This document shows, in pieces, positions 41,019 to 49,389 of a stretch of DNA of 64,000 bases. Source of the DNA: Solirubrobacter pauli (GTDB lineage: Bacteria; Actinomycetota; Thermoleophilia; Solirubrobacterales; Solirubrobacteraceae); assembly GCF_003633755.1 (NCBI RefSeq), contig NZ_RBIL01000002.1, positions 1,178,001 through 1,242,000 on the forward strand. Direction: 5' to 3'. The stretch's first letter is position 1. Each line of letters starts with the position of its first letter. The translations under genes were made by a program, and so were the position numbers. The notes under the pieces are model-generated. The model was not told the DNA's origin. It ran no database searches and worked only from the letters and a program-made list of their open reading frames with translations.

Positions 41019-42329
41019 TTAGCGCGCGCCCACACGCGCGAGCCGCTTCGCCGCCGTCGCACCGTGCGCGGCCAGGCCTTCGGTCGCCGAGATCGCGACG
41101 ACGGCTTCCGCGATCGGCGTCGTCGCCGTCTCGTCCTCGATCCGCTGGTAGGTCAGCGGCTTGAGGAAGCGGGCGACCGACAGCCCGCCCGTGTATCGCG
41201 CCGCGTGCCCGGTCGGCAGCACGTGGTTGGTACCCGTCACGCCCTTGTCCGAGAACGCCACCGTCGCCCGCTCGCCGAGGAACAGCGAGCCGTAGTTGCG
41301 CAGACGCGCGTGGTACCAGTCGTCGTCCGACGTCTGCACCTCCAGATGCTCGGGAGCGAGCTGATCGCTCACCGCCGCGGCGCGCTCGCGGTCCGGAGCG
41401 ACGATGATCGCGCCGTGGTCGCGCCAGGCCGCGCCGGCCACCTCGGCGGTCGCGAGCTCCTCGAGCTGGCGGGCGACCTCGGCCCGTACCGCGCGGCCCA
41501 GCTCCTCGGACGTGGTGACGAGCGCGACGGGGGAGGTGGGGCCGTGCTCGGCCTGGCCGAGCAGGTCCGCCGCCACCAGCTCGGAGTCGGCGGTCTCGTC
41601 GGCGAGCACGGCGACCTCCGACGGGCCGGCCAGCAGGTCGATGCCGACGCGCCCGTAGAGCTGGCGCTTGGCCTCGGCCACGTAGGCGTTGCCCGCGCCG
41701 ACCACCATGTCGACCGGCTCGATCCCGCCCAGCCCGAACGCCATCGCCGCGAGCGCCTGCACGCCGCCGAGGGCGAAGATGCGGTCGGCCCCGCAGATCG
41801 CGGTCGAGTAGACGAGCGACGGGTGGATGGTGCCGTCGCGCCGCGGCGGCGCGCACGCGACGACGGTCCCGACCCCGGCGACCTTGGGCACCAGCACGGT
41901 CATGAACGGCGAGGCGAGCAGCGGGACCCGGCCGGCGGGGAGGTACGCGCCGACGTGCGCGACGGGAATGAGCCGGTGCCCGGCGATCACCCCTGGCGCC
42001 ACCTCGACCTCGAGGTCGGTCAGCGTCGTCCGCTGGGCGCGGGCGAACGCCTCCACGCGTTCGCGGGACCGTTGCAGGTGCTCGCGCAACGCCTCCGGCA
42101 CGAGTGTCTCCGCGCTCTCGATCTCGCCCCGGGTGAGCTCGAACGAGTCGCCGTCCCAACCGTCGAGCTCGCGCGCGTACCGGCGCAGCGCGTCCTCGCC
42201 GCCGCGCTCGATGTCGAGCAGGATCTCGCTCACGCGGGTCGCGATCGCCGGGTCCTCGCCTACGCGCTCGACCTCTGGCCGCTTGAGGAACAGCAGCTCC
42301 GGGTCGTCGAGCAATCGCCTCGTGATCAT
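41019..42329 (-). CDS. Histidinol dehydrogenase family protein (HisD-like)
   Basis: A 436-residue NAD-dependent alcohol dehydrogenase of the HisD fold. HisD hallmarks include VGAYLPAGRVPLLAS, GPSEVAVLAD, LLGQAEHGPTS (Zn-site His) and LAPEHLEVQT (catalytic Glu-His). It is isolated from his genes, sits in an operon with a solute-binding lipoprotein and faces a LysR regulator. HisD paralogues in such settings can oxidise other diols; HpsN, for example, acts on dihydroxypropane sulfonate. I therefore do not call it hisD: it could be biosynthetic, but context favours catabolism. The ATG gives MITRRLLDDPELLFL. The 72-bp divergent gap contains LysR-type repeats. Confidence 0.85.
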   Translation of the reverse strand: MITRRLLDDPELLFLKRPEVERVGEDPAIATRVSEILLDIERGGEDALRRYARELDGWDGDSFELTRGEIESAETLVPEALREHLQRSRERVEAFARAQRTTLTDLEVEVAPGVIAGHRLIPVAHVGAYLPAGRVPLLASPFMTVLVPKVAGVGTVVACAPPRRDGTIHPSLVYSTAICGADRIFALGGVQALAAMAFGLGGIEPVDMVVGAGNAYVAEAKRQLYGRVGIDLLAGPSEVAVLADETADSELVAADLLGQAEHGPTSPVALVTTSEELGRAVRAEVARQLEELATAEVAGAAWRDHGAIIVAPDRERAAAVSDQLAPEHLEVQTSDDDWYHARLRNYGSLFLGERATVAFSDKGVTGTNHVLPTGHAARYTGGLSVARFLKPLTYQRIEDETATTPIAEAVVAISATEGLAAHGATAAKRLARVGAR

Positions 42330-42331
42330 GA

Positions 42332-42371
42332 GGCACGATCCTGTCGGTCCGTGCCGTTCGGCACAATCCTG
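42332..42371. promoter_or_regulatory. LysR-type operator region between hisD-like gene and lysR
   Basis: A direct repeat, GGCACGATCCTG (42332-42343) and GGCACAATCCTG (42360-42371), is spaced 28 bp start to start. An internal GTGCC-GTTC-GGCAC dyad lies at 42351-42364. A repeated dyad in a divergent LysR gap is the usual form of recognition plus activation sites. Confidence 0.55.
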
Positions 42372-42401
42372 CTTTGCCACTGCGTAGCGAAGGCTGAGCC
42401 T

Positions 42402-43328
42402 TTGACCCTCCAACAGCTCCGGTACTTCCTGGCCACCGCCCGGCACGGCTCGTTCGCCGGAGCGGCCGACGAGCTGCTGCTCAAGCAGCCGTCCGTGGCC
42501 GAGCAGATCCGGCGGCTCGAGGCCGAGCTCGGGGTGCCGTTGTTCGCGCGCACCAAGCGCCGGCTGACGCTGACCGCGGCGGGCGATGCGCTGCGGCCGT
42601 ACGCCGAGCAGGCGCTCGCGACCTGTCGAGACGGCGCCGACGCCGTCCGCGCGCACCGGACGCTCCGTGGCGGCGTCGCCTCGTTCGGGCTCCCGCGCAA
42701 CGCCGAGCTGTACGCGCTCACCGACCTGGCGGCCGAGATGCACGCGCGCCACCCGCTGGTCGGCATGCGGCTGATCGGCCAGAACTCGGCGGAGGTGGCC
42801 GAGGCGATCCGTGGCGGCGCGCTGGAAGCCGGGCTCGTGGTGCTGCCGGTCGACGACGAGGGCCTGGACATCGAGCCGGTCATCCGCGACGAGGTGCTCT
42901 ACGCGACGGCGGACGCCGGCCGCGCGGCGACGCCGATGACGACCGACCGCCTGCTGGAGCAGCCGCTCGTCCTGTACGACGCCCACTACGGCAACGCCGA
43001 TCCGACCCGTCGCCAGCTCAACGAGCGCCTCCAGCAGCACGGCGGGCGGCTGGAGCCGCACATCGAGGTCGAGTACCTGGCGGGCGCGCTGCGGCTGGCG
43101 GCGCAGGGCGTGGGGGACACGATCGTGGCGCGTGCGGCCCTGGATGCCGGCTACCTGCCCGAGGACCTGCACACGACGCCGTTCGCCGAGCCGCTGTACG
43201 ACACGCTGGCCGTCGCCAAGCAGCGCAACCTGCCCCTCTCGCCGGCGACGCGCGAGCTCGTCTCGATCGCGCTCGAGCGGCTCGCCGCGTTCGATCGCGC
43301 CCGGAACCGGACCATTCCGACGGTGTGA
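42402..43328 (+). CDS. LysR-family transcriptional regulator
   Basis: A 308-residue LysR protein. It starts LTLQQLRYFLATARHGSFAGAADELLLKQPSVAEQIRRLEAELGVPLFART in segments, the standard winged HTH, followed by an effector domain. The predicted start is TTG; no ATG or GTG is nearer to the conserved start, and GAAGG lies upstream. It is divergent from the HisD-like gene and its operon, which it probably controls in response to the substrate or an intermediate. Its TGA stop overlaps the GTG of the next gene (the RTX-like protein), though that gene is functionally unrelated. Confidence 0.88.
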   Translation: MTLQQLRYFLATARHGSFAGAADELLLKQPSVAEQIRRLEAELGVPLFARTKRRLTLTAAGDALRPYAEQALATCRDGADAVRAHRTLRGGVASFGLPRNAELYALTDLAAEMHARHPLVGMRLIGQNSAEVAEAIRGGALEAGLVVLPVDDEGLDIEPVIRDEVLYATADAGRAATPMTTDRLLEQPLVLYDAHYGNADPTRRQLNERLQQHGGRLEPHIEVEYLAGALRLAAQGVGDTIVARAALDAGYLPEDLHTTPFAEPLYDTLAVAKQRNLPLSPATRELVSIALERLAAFDRARNRTIPTV

Positions 43329-44713
43329 ATGCAATGCTCCGAGCCATGACGTTCTGCCGGACCCTGCTCCTCACCGTGGCCGCGTGGGCCGTCTTCGCCG
43401 CTACCGCCCAGGCGGGCACCATCTCCGCCTCCGGCACCACGATCACCTTCCGGGCGGGTCCGGGCGAGGCGAACTTCTTCACCGTCAACTGGGGCAACTC
43501 CAGCGCCGGGCCGGACTTCGTGCCGACGTTCGACGACCACGTCGACATCCAGTACAGCCCGGGCTCGGGGTGCGAGGACTTCGCCGGCGGCGTCGCGGTC
43601 ACGTGCACGTCGGCGGGCACCAACCCGACGATCCTCGTCTACCTCGGCGACGGCAACGACTTCGCGCAGTCGATCAACGACCGCGCGGTCGGCCACAGCG
43701 TCAGCTTCTTCGGCGAGGACGGCGACGACGACTTCGACAGCGACGGCAGCTCCGACGTGCTCGACGGCGGCCCCGGCAACGACGAGTTCTCGCCCGACGA
43801 CAACGACCCCGGCCCGGGTGACGTCGTCCGCGGCGGCCCGGGCATCGACACGCTGCAGACCGGCAACCCGACCGGCGCGATGGGGCCGATCACGGTCGCC
43901 TTCGACGACCAGCCCAACGACGGCTACCCCGGCGAGGGCGACAACTACGCGAGCGACCTCGAGAACCTCTCGGCGACCTCGACGTCGCCGTCGATCAACT
44001 TCGTCGGCAACGACGCGCCGAACGTCGTCCAGCTGCGTAGCGAGTCGGCGGACACCGTCAAGGGCCTCGGCGGCAACGACACGATCGACGGCGCCAACGG
44101 CAACGACCAGCTCGACGGCGGCGACGGCGACGACACCATCTACGGCGGCGGCAACGACGACGTGATCGTCGGCGGACCGGGCACGGACTCGCTCTCGGGC
44201 GAGGGCTCGGCGAGCGGCCTGTTCATCTCCGTGGCGGGCAACGACACGATCGACGCGCGCGACGGCATCCGCGAGGCGCTCAACTGCGGCCCCGGCGCCG
44301 ACACGGCGATCGTCGACGCGCTGGACGTGGTCCCGCAGGACCCGGGCTCGCTGTGCGAGGCGGTGGACCGGCCGCTCGCGGTCGTGGCCGCCACCGTGCG
44401 GTCGTCGAGCCTGAAGGCGCAGAGCCGCAAGCGCGTCTCGTTGAAGCTCGCGTGCCCGCAGGGCGTCGCCACCTGCACGGGCAAGGTGACGCTCAAGACC
44501 GCATCGAAGGTCCGCGTCGGCCGCAAGCGCGCGGTCATCACGATCGGCAGCGCGAAGTACTCGATCGCCGCGGGCGCGTCCAAGTCCGTGCGGGTGAACC
44601 TGTCCGCGAAGGCGCGCTCGCTGCTCAAGCGGTCCAAGAAGGTCCGCGTGAAGCTCACGGTCGCGCCCACGTCGGGCGCCGCGGCGACGAAGACGGTCAC
44701 GCTCAAGCGCTGA
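43325..44713 (+). CDS. Secreted RTX-like calcium-binding repeat protein
   Basis: A 462-residue exported protein. The signal peptide (MTFCRTLLLTVAAWAVFAATAQA) is followed by acidic Gly/Asp-rich repeats, FFGEDGDDDFDSDGSSDVLDGGPGNDE and KGLGGNDTIDGANGNDQLDGGDGDDTIYGGGNDD in segments. These match the RTX nonapeptide GGxGxDxxx, which coils round Ca2+. The C-terminal 110 residues form a Lys/Arg-rich beta domain ending VTLKR, seen also on the subtilase tail (KVTLKKKATL). GTG at 43325 is the longest start; ATGs at 43334 and 43346 are alternatives, and 43346 gives a tidy signal peptide. Role unknown: structural or adhesive is likely. It is not exported with type I genes. Confidence 0.85.
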   Translation: MNAMLRAMTFCRTLLLTVAAWAVFAATAQAGTISASGTTITFRAGPGEANFFTVNWGNSSAGPDFVPTFDDHVDIQYSPGSGCEDFAGGVAVTCTSAGTNPTILVYLGDGNDFAQSINDRAVGHSVSFFGEDGDDDFDSDGSSDVLDGGPGNDEFSPDDNDPGPGDVVRGGPGIDTLQTGNPTGAMGPITVAFDDQPNDGYPGEGDNYASDLENLSATSTSPSINFVGNDAPNVVQLRSESADTVKGLGGNDTIDGANGNDQLDGGDGDDTIYGGGNDDVIVGGPGTDSLSGEGSASGLFISVAGNDTIDARDGIREALNCGPGADTAIVDALDVVPQDPGSLCEAVDRPLAVVAATVRSSSLKAQSRKRVSLKLACPQGVATCTGKVTLKTASKVRVGRKRAVITIGSAKYSIAAGASKSVRVNLSAKARSLLKRSKKVRVKLTVAPTSGAAATKTVTLKR

Positions 44714-44728
44714 CTAACATCGGAGGCC

Positions 44729-45187
44729 ATGGCCAGCACCGAGGCGCCGCGATGGACGGCGTACGCGAACGAACGCCTCGCCGGTGAGGGCTACCGGCGC
44801 GGCGGCGGCCGTGCGGCCGTGATCGACCTGCTCGACGCGCAGGAGTGCGCCCTGTCGGCGCAGGAGATCGAGGACCGCCTTCGCGAAGGTGAGCGCCGGG
44901 TCGGCCGCGCGACGGTCTACCGCGTCCTCGACGAGCTGGTCGAGCTGCACCTGCTGTCCAAGGTCGAGATCGGCGACGGGGTCGCGCGCTTCGAGCGCGT
45001 GTTCCCCGAAGGCACGCATCATCACCACCACTTCGTGTGCCGCGACTGCGGGAGGCTGATCCCCTTCGAGGACGACGAGCTCGAGCGCGTCCTGCGGCGG
45101 ATCGCACGCCGCGAGGGCGTGGCCATGGACGGGCACGACGTGACGCTGCGCGGGCGCTGCCCCGACTGCGCGCCTGCCGCCGGCTAG
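44729..45187 (+). CDS. Fur-family metalloregulator (Fur/Zur-type)
   Basis: A 152-residue FUR-family repressor. The DNA-binding domain has GYRRGGGRAAVIDLLDAQECALSAQEIEDRLREGERRVGRATVYRVLDEL in segments, with the recognition helix before VYRVLDEL. The metal site reads GTHHHHHFVCRDCGRL (His97-101, Cys104, Cys107) with a second CPDC (144-147), so the structural Zn site is complete. It is close to the zinc-type transporter cluster at 50.8-54.1 kb and could be its Zur; proof would need a site match, and I see no clear Fur box. The TAACAT hexamer 8 nt upstream may make it leaderless. The stop shares CTAG with the convergent MocR gene. Confidence 0.9.
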   Translation: MASTEAPRWTAYANERLAGEGYRRGGGRAAVIDLLDAQECALSAQEIEDRLREGERRVGRATVYRVLDELVELHLLSKVEIGDGVARFERVFPEGTHHHHHFVCRDCGRLIPFEDDELERVLRRIARREGVAMDGHDVTLRGRCPDCAPAAG

Positions 45188-46620
45188 TCAGGCCCCAGCA
45201 CGTCGCAGAGCGCGCTCAACGCCGCTCCCCATCCGCTGTCGGAGACCGCGGAGAAGTTCACGACGAGCCCGTCCGGCCCGGGTGCCTTCCGTTCCGCGTC
45301 TGCGTGGCGGAAGGCGGCCAGCCCACTGACCATCAGCCCCCGGTCGGCCGCGGCCCGGAGGACCGACGCCTCGGTTCCGGGAGCGAGCTCCAGCACCGCC
45401 TGCAGCCCCGCCGCCATGCCCAGCATCCGCACCGCAGGCGCCTGCCGCGCGAGCGCCGCGGCCAACTCCTTCCGCCGGCGCCCGTACCGCTGTCGCCGTG
45501 CGCGGACGTGGCGGTCGAAGGCCCCGGAGGTGATGAGCTCCGCGAGCGTCAGCTGGTCCAGCGCGCTGACCCGCTCGACGGGGCCCTTCGCGGCCGCCAC
45601 GTCCGCGAGCAGCGGCTCGGGAACCACCATCCAGCCGACACGGAGCGCGGGGGCCAGTGACTTGCTCGCGGTGCCGAAGTAGACGACCCGCTCGGGATCG
45701 AGGCCTTGCAGCGCGCCCACCGGCCTGCGGTCGTAGCGGAACTCCCCGTCGTAGTCATCCTCGAGGATCACGCCGCCCGTCGAGCGTGCCCAGTCGATCG
45801 CCGCCGCCCGGCGCTCGGGCGCCAGCGCGACCCCCGTCGGGAACTGATGCGCGGGTGTGAGCAGCACGGCGTCCACAGCGGTCCGGCGTGCCAACTCGTC
45901 GGTCCGTGCACCGTCCTCGTCGACCTCGAGCGGCGGGATGCGGAGGCCGGCGTCGGTCAGCAGCGTGCGGTACAGATCCAAGCCGTAGGACTCGACCGCC
46001 ACCGCCCGGGCACCACGTGCCGCGAGTGCCCGGGCGGTCAGCCCCAGCCCGTGGTGGAACCCCGAGCAGATCACGATCCGCTCGGGCTCGGCGTGCACGC
46101 CGCGGACGCGGGACAGGTAGTCGGCGAGTGCGGCGCGCAGCTCCGCGCGGCCCAGCGGGTCCCCGTAGCCGAACGCGGTCGGTGAAGCCACCGCCAGAAC
46201 GCGACGAGCGGCGGCCAGCCACTGCGTGCGTGGGAAGTCCGCGAAGTCCTCCGCGCCGGGCAGCAGCCGGTGCGCGGGGCGGTGACGACCGGATCGAGCG
46301 GGTGGGGGAGCGGTGGCGGCCGAGCCCGGCGTGGCGCGCTCGGCCACGCGCGTGCCGGACCCTTGGCGGGCCGTCAGCCAGCCTTCGGCCACCAGCTCGG
46401 CGTAGCACTCCGTGACGGTGCTGCGGGCGAGGCCGAGGTCCGCCGCGAGCGTGCGGGACGCGGGCAGACGAGTCCCCGGCGCCAGCCGTCCCGAGCGCAC
46501 GGCGTCGCGCAGCGCGTTGGTCAGGCCGGCGCGCCGCCCGGGCCCTGTCAGCTCCAGATGGAGGTCGACGCCGGAGCCGGCGTCACGTCCCGGCGCGGAA
46601 TTGGTCCGGGAACTCGGCAT
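45184..46620 (-). CDS. MocR/PdxR-type regulator (GntR HTH fused to aminotransferase)
   Basis: A 478-residue MocR protein. A GntR winged helix (LTNALRDAVRSGRLAPGTRLPASRTLAADLGLARSTVTECYAEL in segments) precedes a fold-type-I aminotransferase domain. The PLP lysine lies in YFGTASKSLAPALRVGW. The acid that pairs with the PLP ring nitrogen is in DDYDGEFRYD. These proteins sense PLP or amino compounds. It is divergent from an MFS gene and an epimerase across 46 bp and likely controls them. I use the ATG giving MPSSRTNSAPG, because a TAAGGT hexamer 8 nt before it would otherwise be inside the gene. Confidence 0.9.
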   Translation of the reverse strand: MPSSRTNSAPGRDAGSGVDLHLELTGPGRRAGLTNALRDAVRSGRLAPGTRLPASRTLAADLGLARSTVTECYAELVAEGWLTARQGSGTRVAERATPGSAATAPPPARSGRHRPAHRLLPGAEDFADFPRTQWLAAARRVLAVASPTAFGYGDPLGRAELRAALADYLSRVRGVHAEPERIVICSGFHHGLGLTARALAARGARAVAVESYGLDLYRTLLTDAGLRIPPLEVDEDGARTDELARRTAVDAVLLTPAHQFPTGVALAPERRAAAIDWARSTGGVILEDDYDGEFRYDRRPVGALQGLDPERVVYFGTASKSLAPALRVGWMVVPEPLLADVAAAKGPVERVSALDQLTLAELITSGAFDRHVRARRQRYGRRRKELAAALARQAPAVRMLGMAAGLQAVLELAPGTEASVLRAAADRGLMVSGLAAFRHADAERKAPGPDGLVVNFSAVSDSGWGAALSALCDVLGPD

Positions 46621-46666
46621 GGATGTGGACCTTACAGGCAGACCGCTTGCCACCTACCGTGACCCC

Positions 46667-47961
46667 ATGCCCACCGACGACACGCACGGCGACGCGAGCG
46701 CCCCGCGCAAACGGCGCGCGCTTCCCGCCGGCCTGGCCCTGGCGGGTACGGCGACCGCGTTCGCGAGCATGTACCTCGCGGCCGGGGCCCTGACACCGCT
46801 GCTGGTGGTCTACCGCGAGCAGTGGGACTTCGCGCCCGTGCTGCTGACGGTGGCCTTCGCCGTGTACGCGATCGGCTTCCTCGCCGCCGCGCTGACCGTC
46901 GGCGCACTGTCGGATCACATCGGTCGGCGGCCGGTGCTGATCGGCGCCCTGCTCGTCCAGCTGGTGTCCAACCTCATGTTCCTGGGCGCGTCCGACGTCG
47001 GATGGGTGATCGCGGGGCGCGTCGTGCAAGGTCTCGCGAGTGGCGCGGCGACCGGAGCCTTCACCGCGGCGCTCGTGGAGCTCGCACCGCCGCACCGCGG
47101 GCGGCTGGGAACGATCCTCGCCAGCGTCGGTCTGACCGGCGGCCTTGCCGGTGGTTCGTTGCTCGCCGGCATCGCGATCCAGCTGACGTCGTCGGCGAGC
47201 ACGATCGCGTTCGTCGCCCTCAGCGCGCTCACCGTCGCCGGTGGCGCGGCGGTCGTCGCCTCGCCGGAGACCGCCGGCGGGGACCCGGGCGCGCTCCGCT
47301 CGCTGATCCCGCGGATCTCGGTCCCGCCCGTCGTACGGCGACCCTTCCTCGCTTCCGCGCCCGTGGTGGCGGCCGTGTGGATGCTCGCGGGGCTCTCCGG
47401 GGGCCTGGCTCCGAGCATGGTGCACAGCGTGTTCGGCCGCGAGAGCGGCCTGCTCGACGGGGTCGCCGGCTTCATCGCGCCGGCGGTCTCGGTGGTCGCC
47501 GGCGTGGCGCTCGCGCGGGTGCCACCACGGTCGGCGTTGACCATCGGGATCTCTGCGTCCGTGATCGGGACGCTCGGCATCGTCGGCGGCGCGTCGGCAG
47601 GCAGCCGGGCGTTGATGTTCGGCGGGCAGGCCGTCGCCGGGCTCGCGTTCGGTGCCGCGTTCACCGCGGCCCTCGCCCTGATCGTCCCGCCCGTGCCCGC
47701 CGACCGGCGTGCGGGCGTCGTCGCTGCGATCTACGTCGTCTCGTACCTCAGCCTGGGCGCGCCGGTCGTCGCTGCCGGCCGGCTCGCCGATGTCCTCGGC
47801 GTCGTGCCCACCGTCACCGGTACGGCGCGGTCGTCGTCCTGCTCGCCCTCGCAAGCCTCGCCGCTCAGCAGCGGCAGAAGCATCGTCAACCATCGAGAAC
47901 GGAGACCCCATGCCCGCATCCCACACCCACCGCGTGTTCCTCGCCGGAGCGTCCGGCGTGA
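46667..47961 (+). pseudogene. MFS transporter (DHA-like drug/solute exporter), frameshifted near its 3' end
   Basis: An MFS permease with 11 intact helices (LPAGLALAGTATAFASMYLAAGAL onward, with the loop-2 motif GALSDHIGRRPVL). The ATG lies 6 nt after TACCGT and looks leaderless. Near 47820 (ACCGGTACGG) the frame is lost: the upstream frame runs on as Arg/Pro/His-rich shadow across the next gene. The -1 frame gives the missing helix YGAVVVLLALASLAA and stops at 47961. Adding one G (CCGGGTACGG) restores the protein. The repaired end overlaps the epimerase start by 52 bp. It is divergent from the MocR gene, its likely regulator. Confidence 0.75.
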
Positions 47962-48509
47962 TCGGACAGCGCATGATCCCCAAGCTCATCGACGCCGGAC
48001 ACGTCGTGGGCGGCATGACCCGCTCCGCGGGCAAGACGGACCTGCTCCGTCAGCTGGGCGCCGAGCCGATCGTCTGCGACGTCTTCGACCGGACGGCCGT
48101 GATCCAGGCCGTGCGGGCGTTCGCGCCGGACGTGCTCGTCAACCAGCTCACCGACCTGCCCGACGACTTCGCGGACATCCCCGCCCACGGGGGACGCAAC
48201 GCCCGCATCCGCACCGAAGGCAACCGGAACCTGATCGAAGCGGCACGCCAATGCGGCTCGCCGAAGCTGTTGGTGCAGTCGGTCGCGTGGCCGCTGCCCG
48301 AGGGCCCGGACGCCCAGGCCGTGGAGACGCTCGAGCGGTCCGTCCTGGCGGAGGGCGGGGTGGTGCTGAGCTACGGCCAGTTCTACGGGCCGGGCACCTA
48401 CAACGAGCGGGAGCTCCCCGCCGAGCCACGGGTGGAGATCGACCACGCTGCCCAGCGCACGGTCCAGCTGTTGGACGCGCCGTCCGGCGTGGTCGTCATC
48501 ACCGACTGA
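47910..48509 (+). CDS. NAD(P)-dependent epimerase/dehydratase-like protein
   Basis: A 199-residue extended-SDR-like protein. The Rossmann glycine motif is GASGVIGQ (residues 12-19), followed by GMTRSAGKTDLLRQLGAEPIVCDVFD and VNQLTDLPDD. SYGQFYGPGTYNE contains the Tyr-rich active-site region, but the usual YxxxK is not obvious. It is short for the extended class and ends at GVVVITD, as in atypical SDRs. GGAGA lies 6 nt before the ATG. It belongs with the broken MFS gene under the MocR regulator. The function may be modification of the compound exported or imported by that permease. No substrate can be named. Confidence 0.8.
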   Translation: MPASHTHRVFLAGASGVIGQRMIPKLIDAGHVVGGMTRSAGKTDLLRQLGAEPIVCDVFDRTAVIQAVRAFAPDVLVNQLTDLPDDFADIPAHGGRNARIRTEGNRNLIEAARQCGSPKLLVQSVAWPLPEGPDAQAVETLERSVLAEGGVVLSYGQFYGPGTYNERELPAEPRVEIDHAAQRTVQLLDAPSGVVVITD

Positions 48510-48523
48510 GCGACCTCATATAA

Positions 48524-48538
48524 CCGACAACTTGTAGG
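48524..48538 (+). promoter_or_regulatory. BlaI-type box A (CCGACAA-C-TTGTAGG) with -10 TACGAT
   Basis: A 15-bp near-palindrome with one mismatch. It ends 2 bp before TACGAT (48541-48546), which is 6 nt from the ATG of the 52-residue peptide gene. The same arrangement recurs at the other sites. Confidence 0.7.
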
Positions 48539-48552
48539 AGTACGATGGTCGC

Positions 48553-48711
48553 ATGTGCGCGACCTGTGCCTTCACCGCCGCGGCGGGCGCCGCCGGCTTC
48601 CGCACCTGGCTGCAGACCCGCGGTTGGGCGTGGCTCACGCCGCGCCGGCTGCGCCGCCTCACGGTCGTCTCCGTGATCGCGGCGTTCGCCGGCATGACGA
48701 TCACGTTCTGA
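48553..48711 (+). CDS. 52-residue CxxC membrane peptide, leaderless, BlaI-box controlled
   Basis: A short gene that is easy to overlook. Its 52-residue product begins MCATCAFTAAAGAAGF, giving a CxxC pair at positions 2 and 5. A basic middle (WLTPRRLRRL) and a hydrophobic C-terminus (TVVSVIAAFAGMTITF) follow. The predicted topology is one membrane helix with an N-terminal thiol pair, suited to metal binding. Support comes from context: a TACGAT -10 lies 6 nt before the ATG, and a BlaI-type palindrome lies directly upstream. The same operator-promoter unit drives its convergent neighbour operon (a COG0701 permease) from the far end. The TGA stop abuts the TIGR03943 stop (TGATCA). I infer a small metal-handling or regulatory partner. 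Homologues need a search. Confidence 0.7.
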   Translation: MCATCAFTAAAGAAGFRTWLQTRGWAWLTPRRLRRLTVVSVIAAFAGMTITF

Positions 48712-49389
48712 TCAACTGTAGGGGTTGCTCGGCTGCGCGACCTCGGTCACGGCACTCGCCGAGACCTTCAGGTCGGTGCCGGGCGTCCCGATCAGCGTGC
48801 CCTTCACGTGGACCCACGTGTCGACCGGGAGGTTCGGCGCGCCGGTGACCTTGGCGCTGAACGCGTTCGCGTCCGCGGCGCAGCAGCCGACCATGAACCG
48901 GGACACCTCGAGCTCACCGTTGCCGTCGAGCTGCTTGGAGACGAACGCGACGAAGTCGACGGGCGTGCCCTCGCCGAGCTCGTTGTAGTCGGCGTACTCC
49001 TTGGACTCGGCCGCCCAGGCGATCTCGTACAGGCGGACGTCGCCCTCGATCGCGGTCTCCAGCGGTGCGGCGACGTTCTTGGTGCGCTTGTTCTCGACCG
49101 CGAGCGCGCCGAGCGACGGTGCCGGGACCATCAGCGTGAGCAGGATCGGCGCCACGAGCAATCCGTTCGCGCCGAGCTCACGCACGGACGGCGCACGCTT
49201 GTGCCCGCGGGCGCCCCACAGGTAGGCGAGCGCGACGAGCGGCAGCGTGAGCGCACCGAGCGACACCACCCACCACGTCTTCGGCCCGATGTACGTGGTC
49301 GCGCGCCCGCTCACCCAGAGATAGATGAAGAACACGCCCCACGCCGCGATCGCCACCGCTCGGAGCGTGCGCGTCCAGTCCCACCTCAT
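48712..49389 (-). CDS. TIGR03943/DUF1980-family putative permease subunit
   Basis: A 225-residue protein. Three hydrophobic segments occupy the first 100 residues (AIAAWGVFFIYLWV and two more), with a soluble C-terminal domain from about 110 that holds RFMVGCCAADA, a Cys-Cys pair conserved in this family. The Bacillus homologue pairs with a COG0701 permease next to zinc-regulated genes, and here the same pair occurs: its ATG overlaps the permease stop by 4 bp (ATGA). It is probably a subunit of an ion or metal translocating complex. The operon is transcribed from the box-B promoter. Its stop codon abuts that of the 52-residue peptide gene. Confidence 0.85.
   Translation of the reverse strand: MRWDWTRTLRAVAIAAWGVFFIYLWVSGRATTYIGPKTWWVVSLGALTLPLVALAYLWGARGHKRAPSVRELGANGLLVAPILLTLMVPAPSLGALAVENKRTKNVAAPLETAIEGDVRLYEIAWAAESKEYADYNELGEGTPVDFVAFVSKQLDGNGELEVSRFMVGCCAADANAFSAKVTGAPNLPVDTWVHVKGTLIGTPGTDLKVSASAVTEVAQPSNPYS

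Noticed and set aside
41019-42329. Naming the HisD-fold gene hisD outright
   Set aside because: No other his genes are near and the operon pairs it with a solute receptor and LysR; a catabolic paralogue is at least as likely.
46667-48523. Reading the MFS gene as one 619-codon frame to 48523
   Set aside because: After about 47820 the frame is Arg/Pro/His-rich and overlaps the whole epimerase gene. The -1 frame gives the missing membrane helix.
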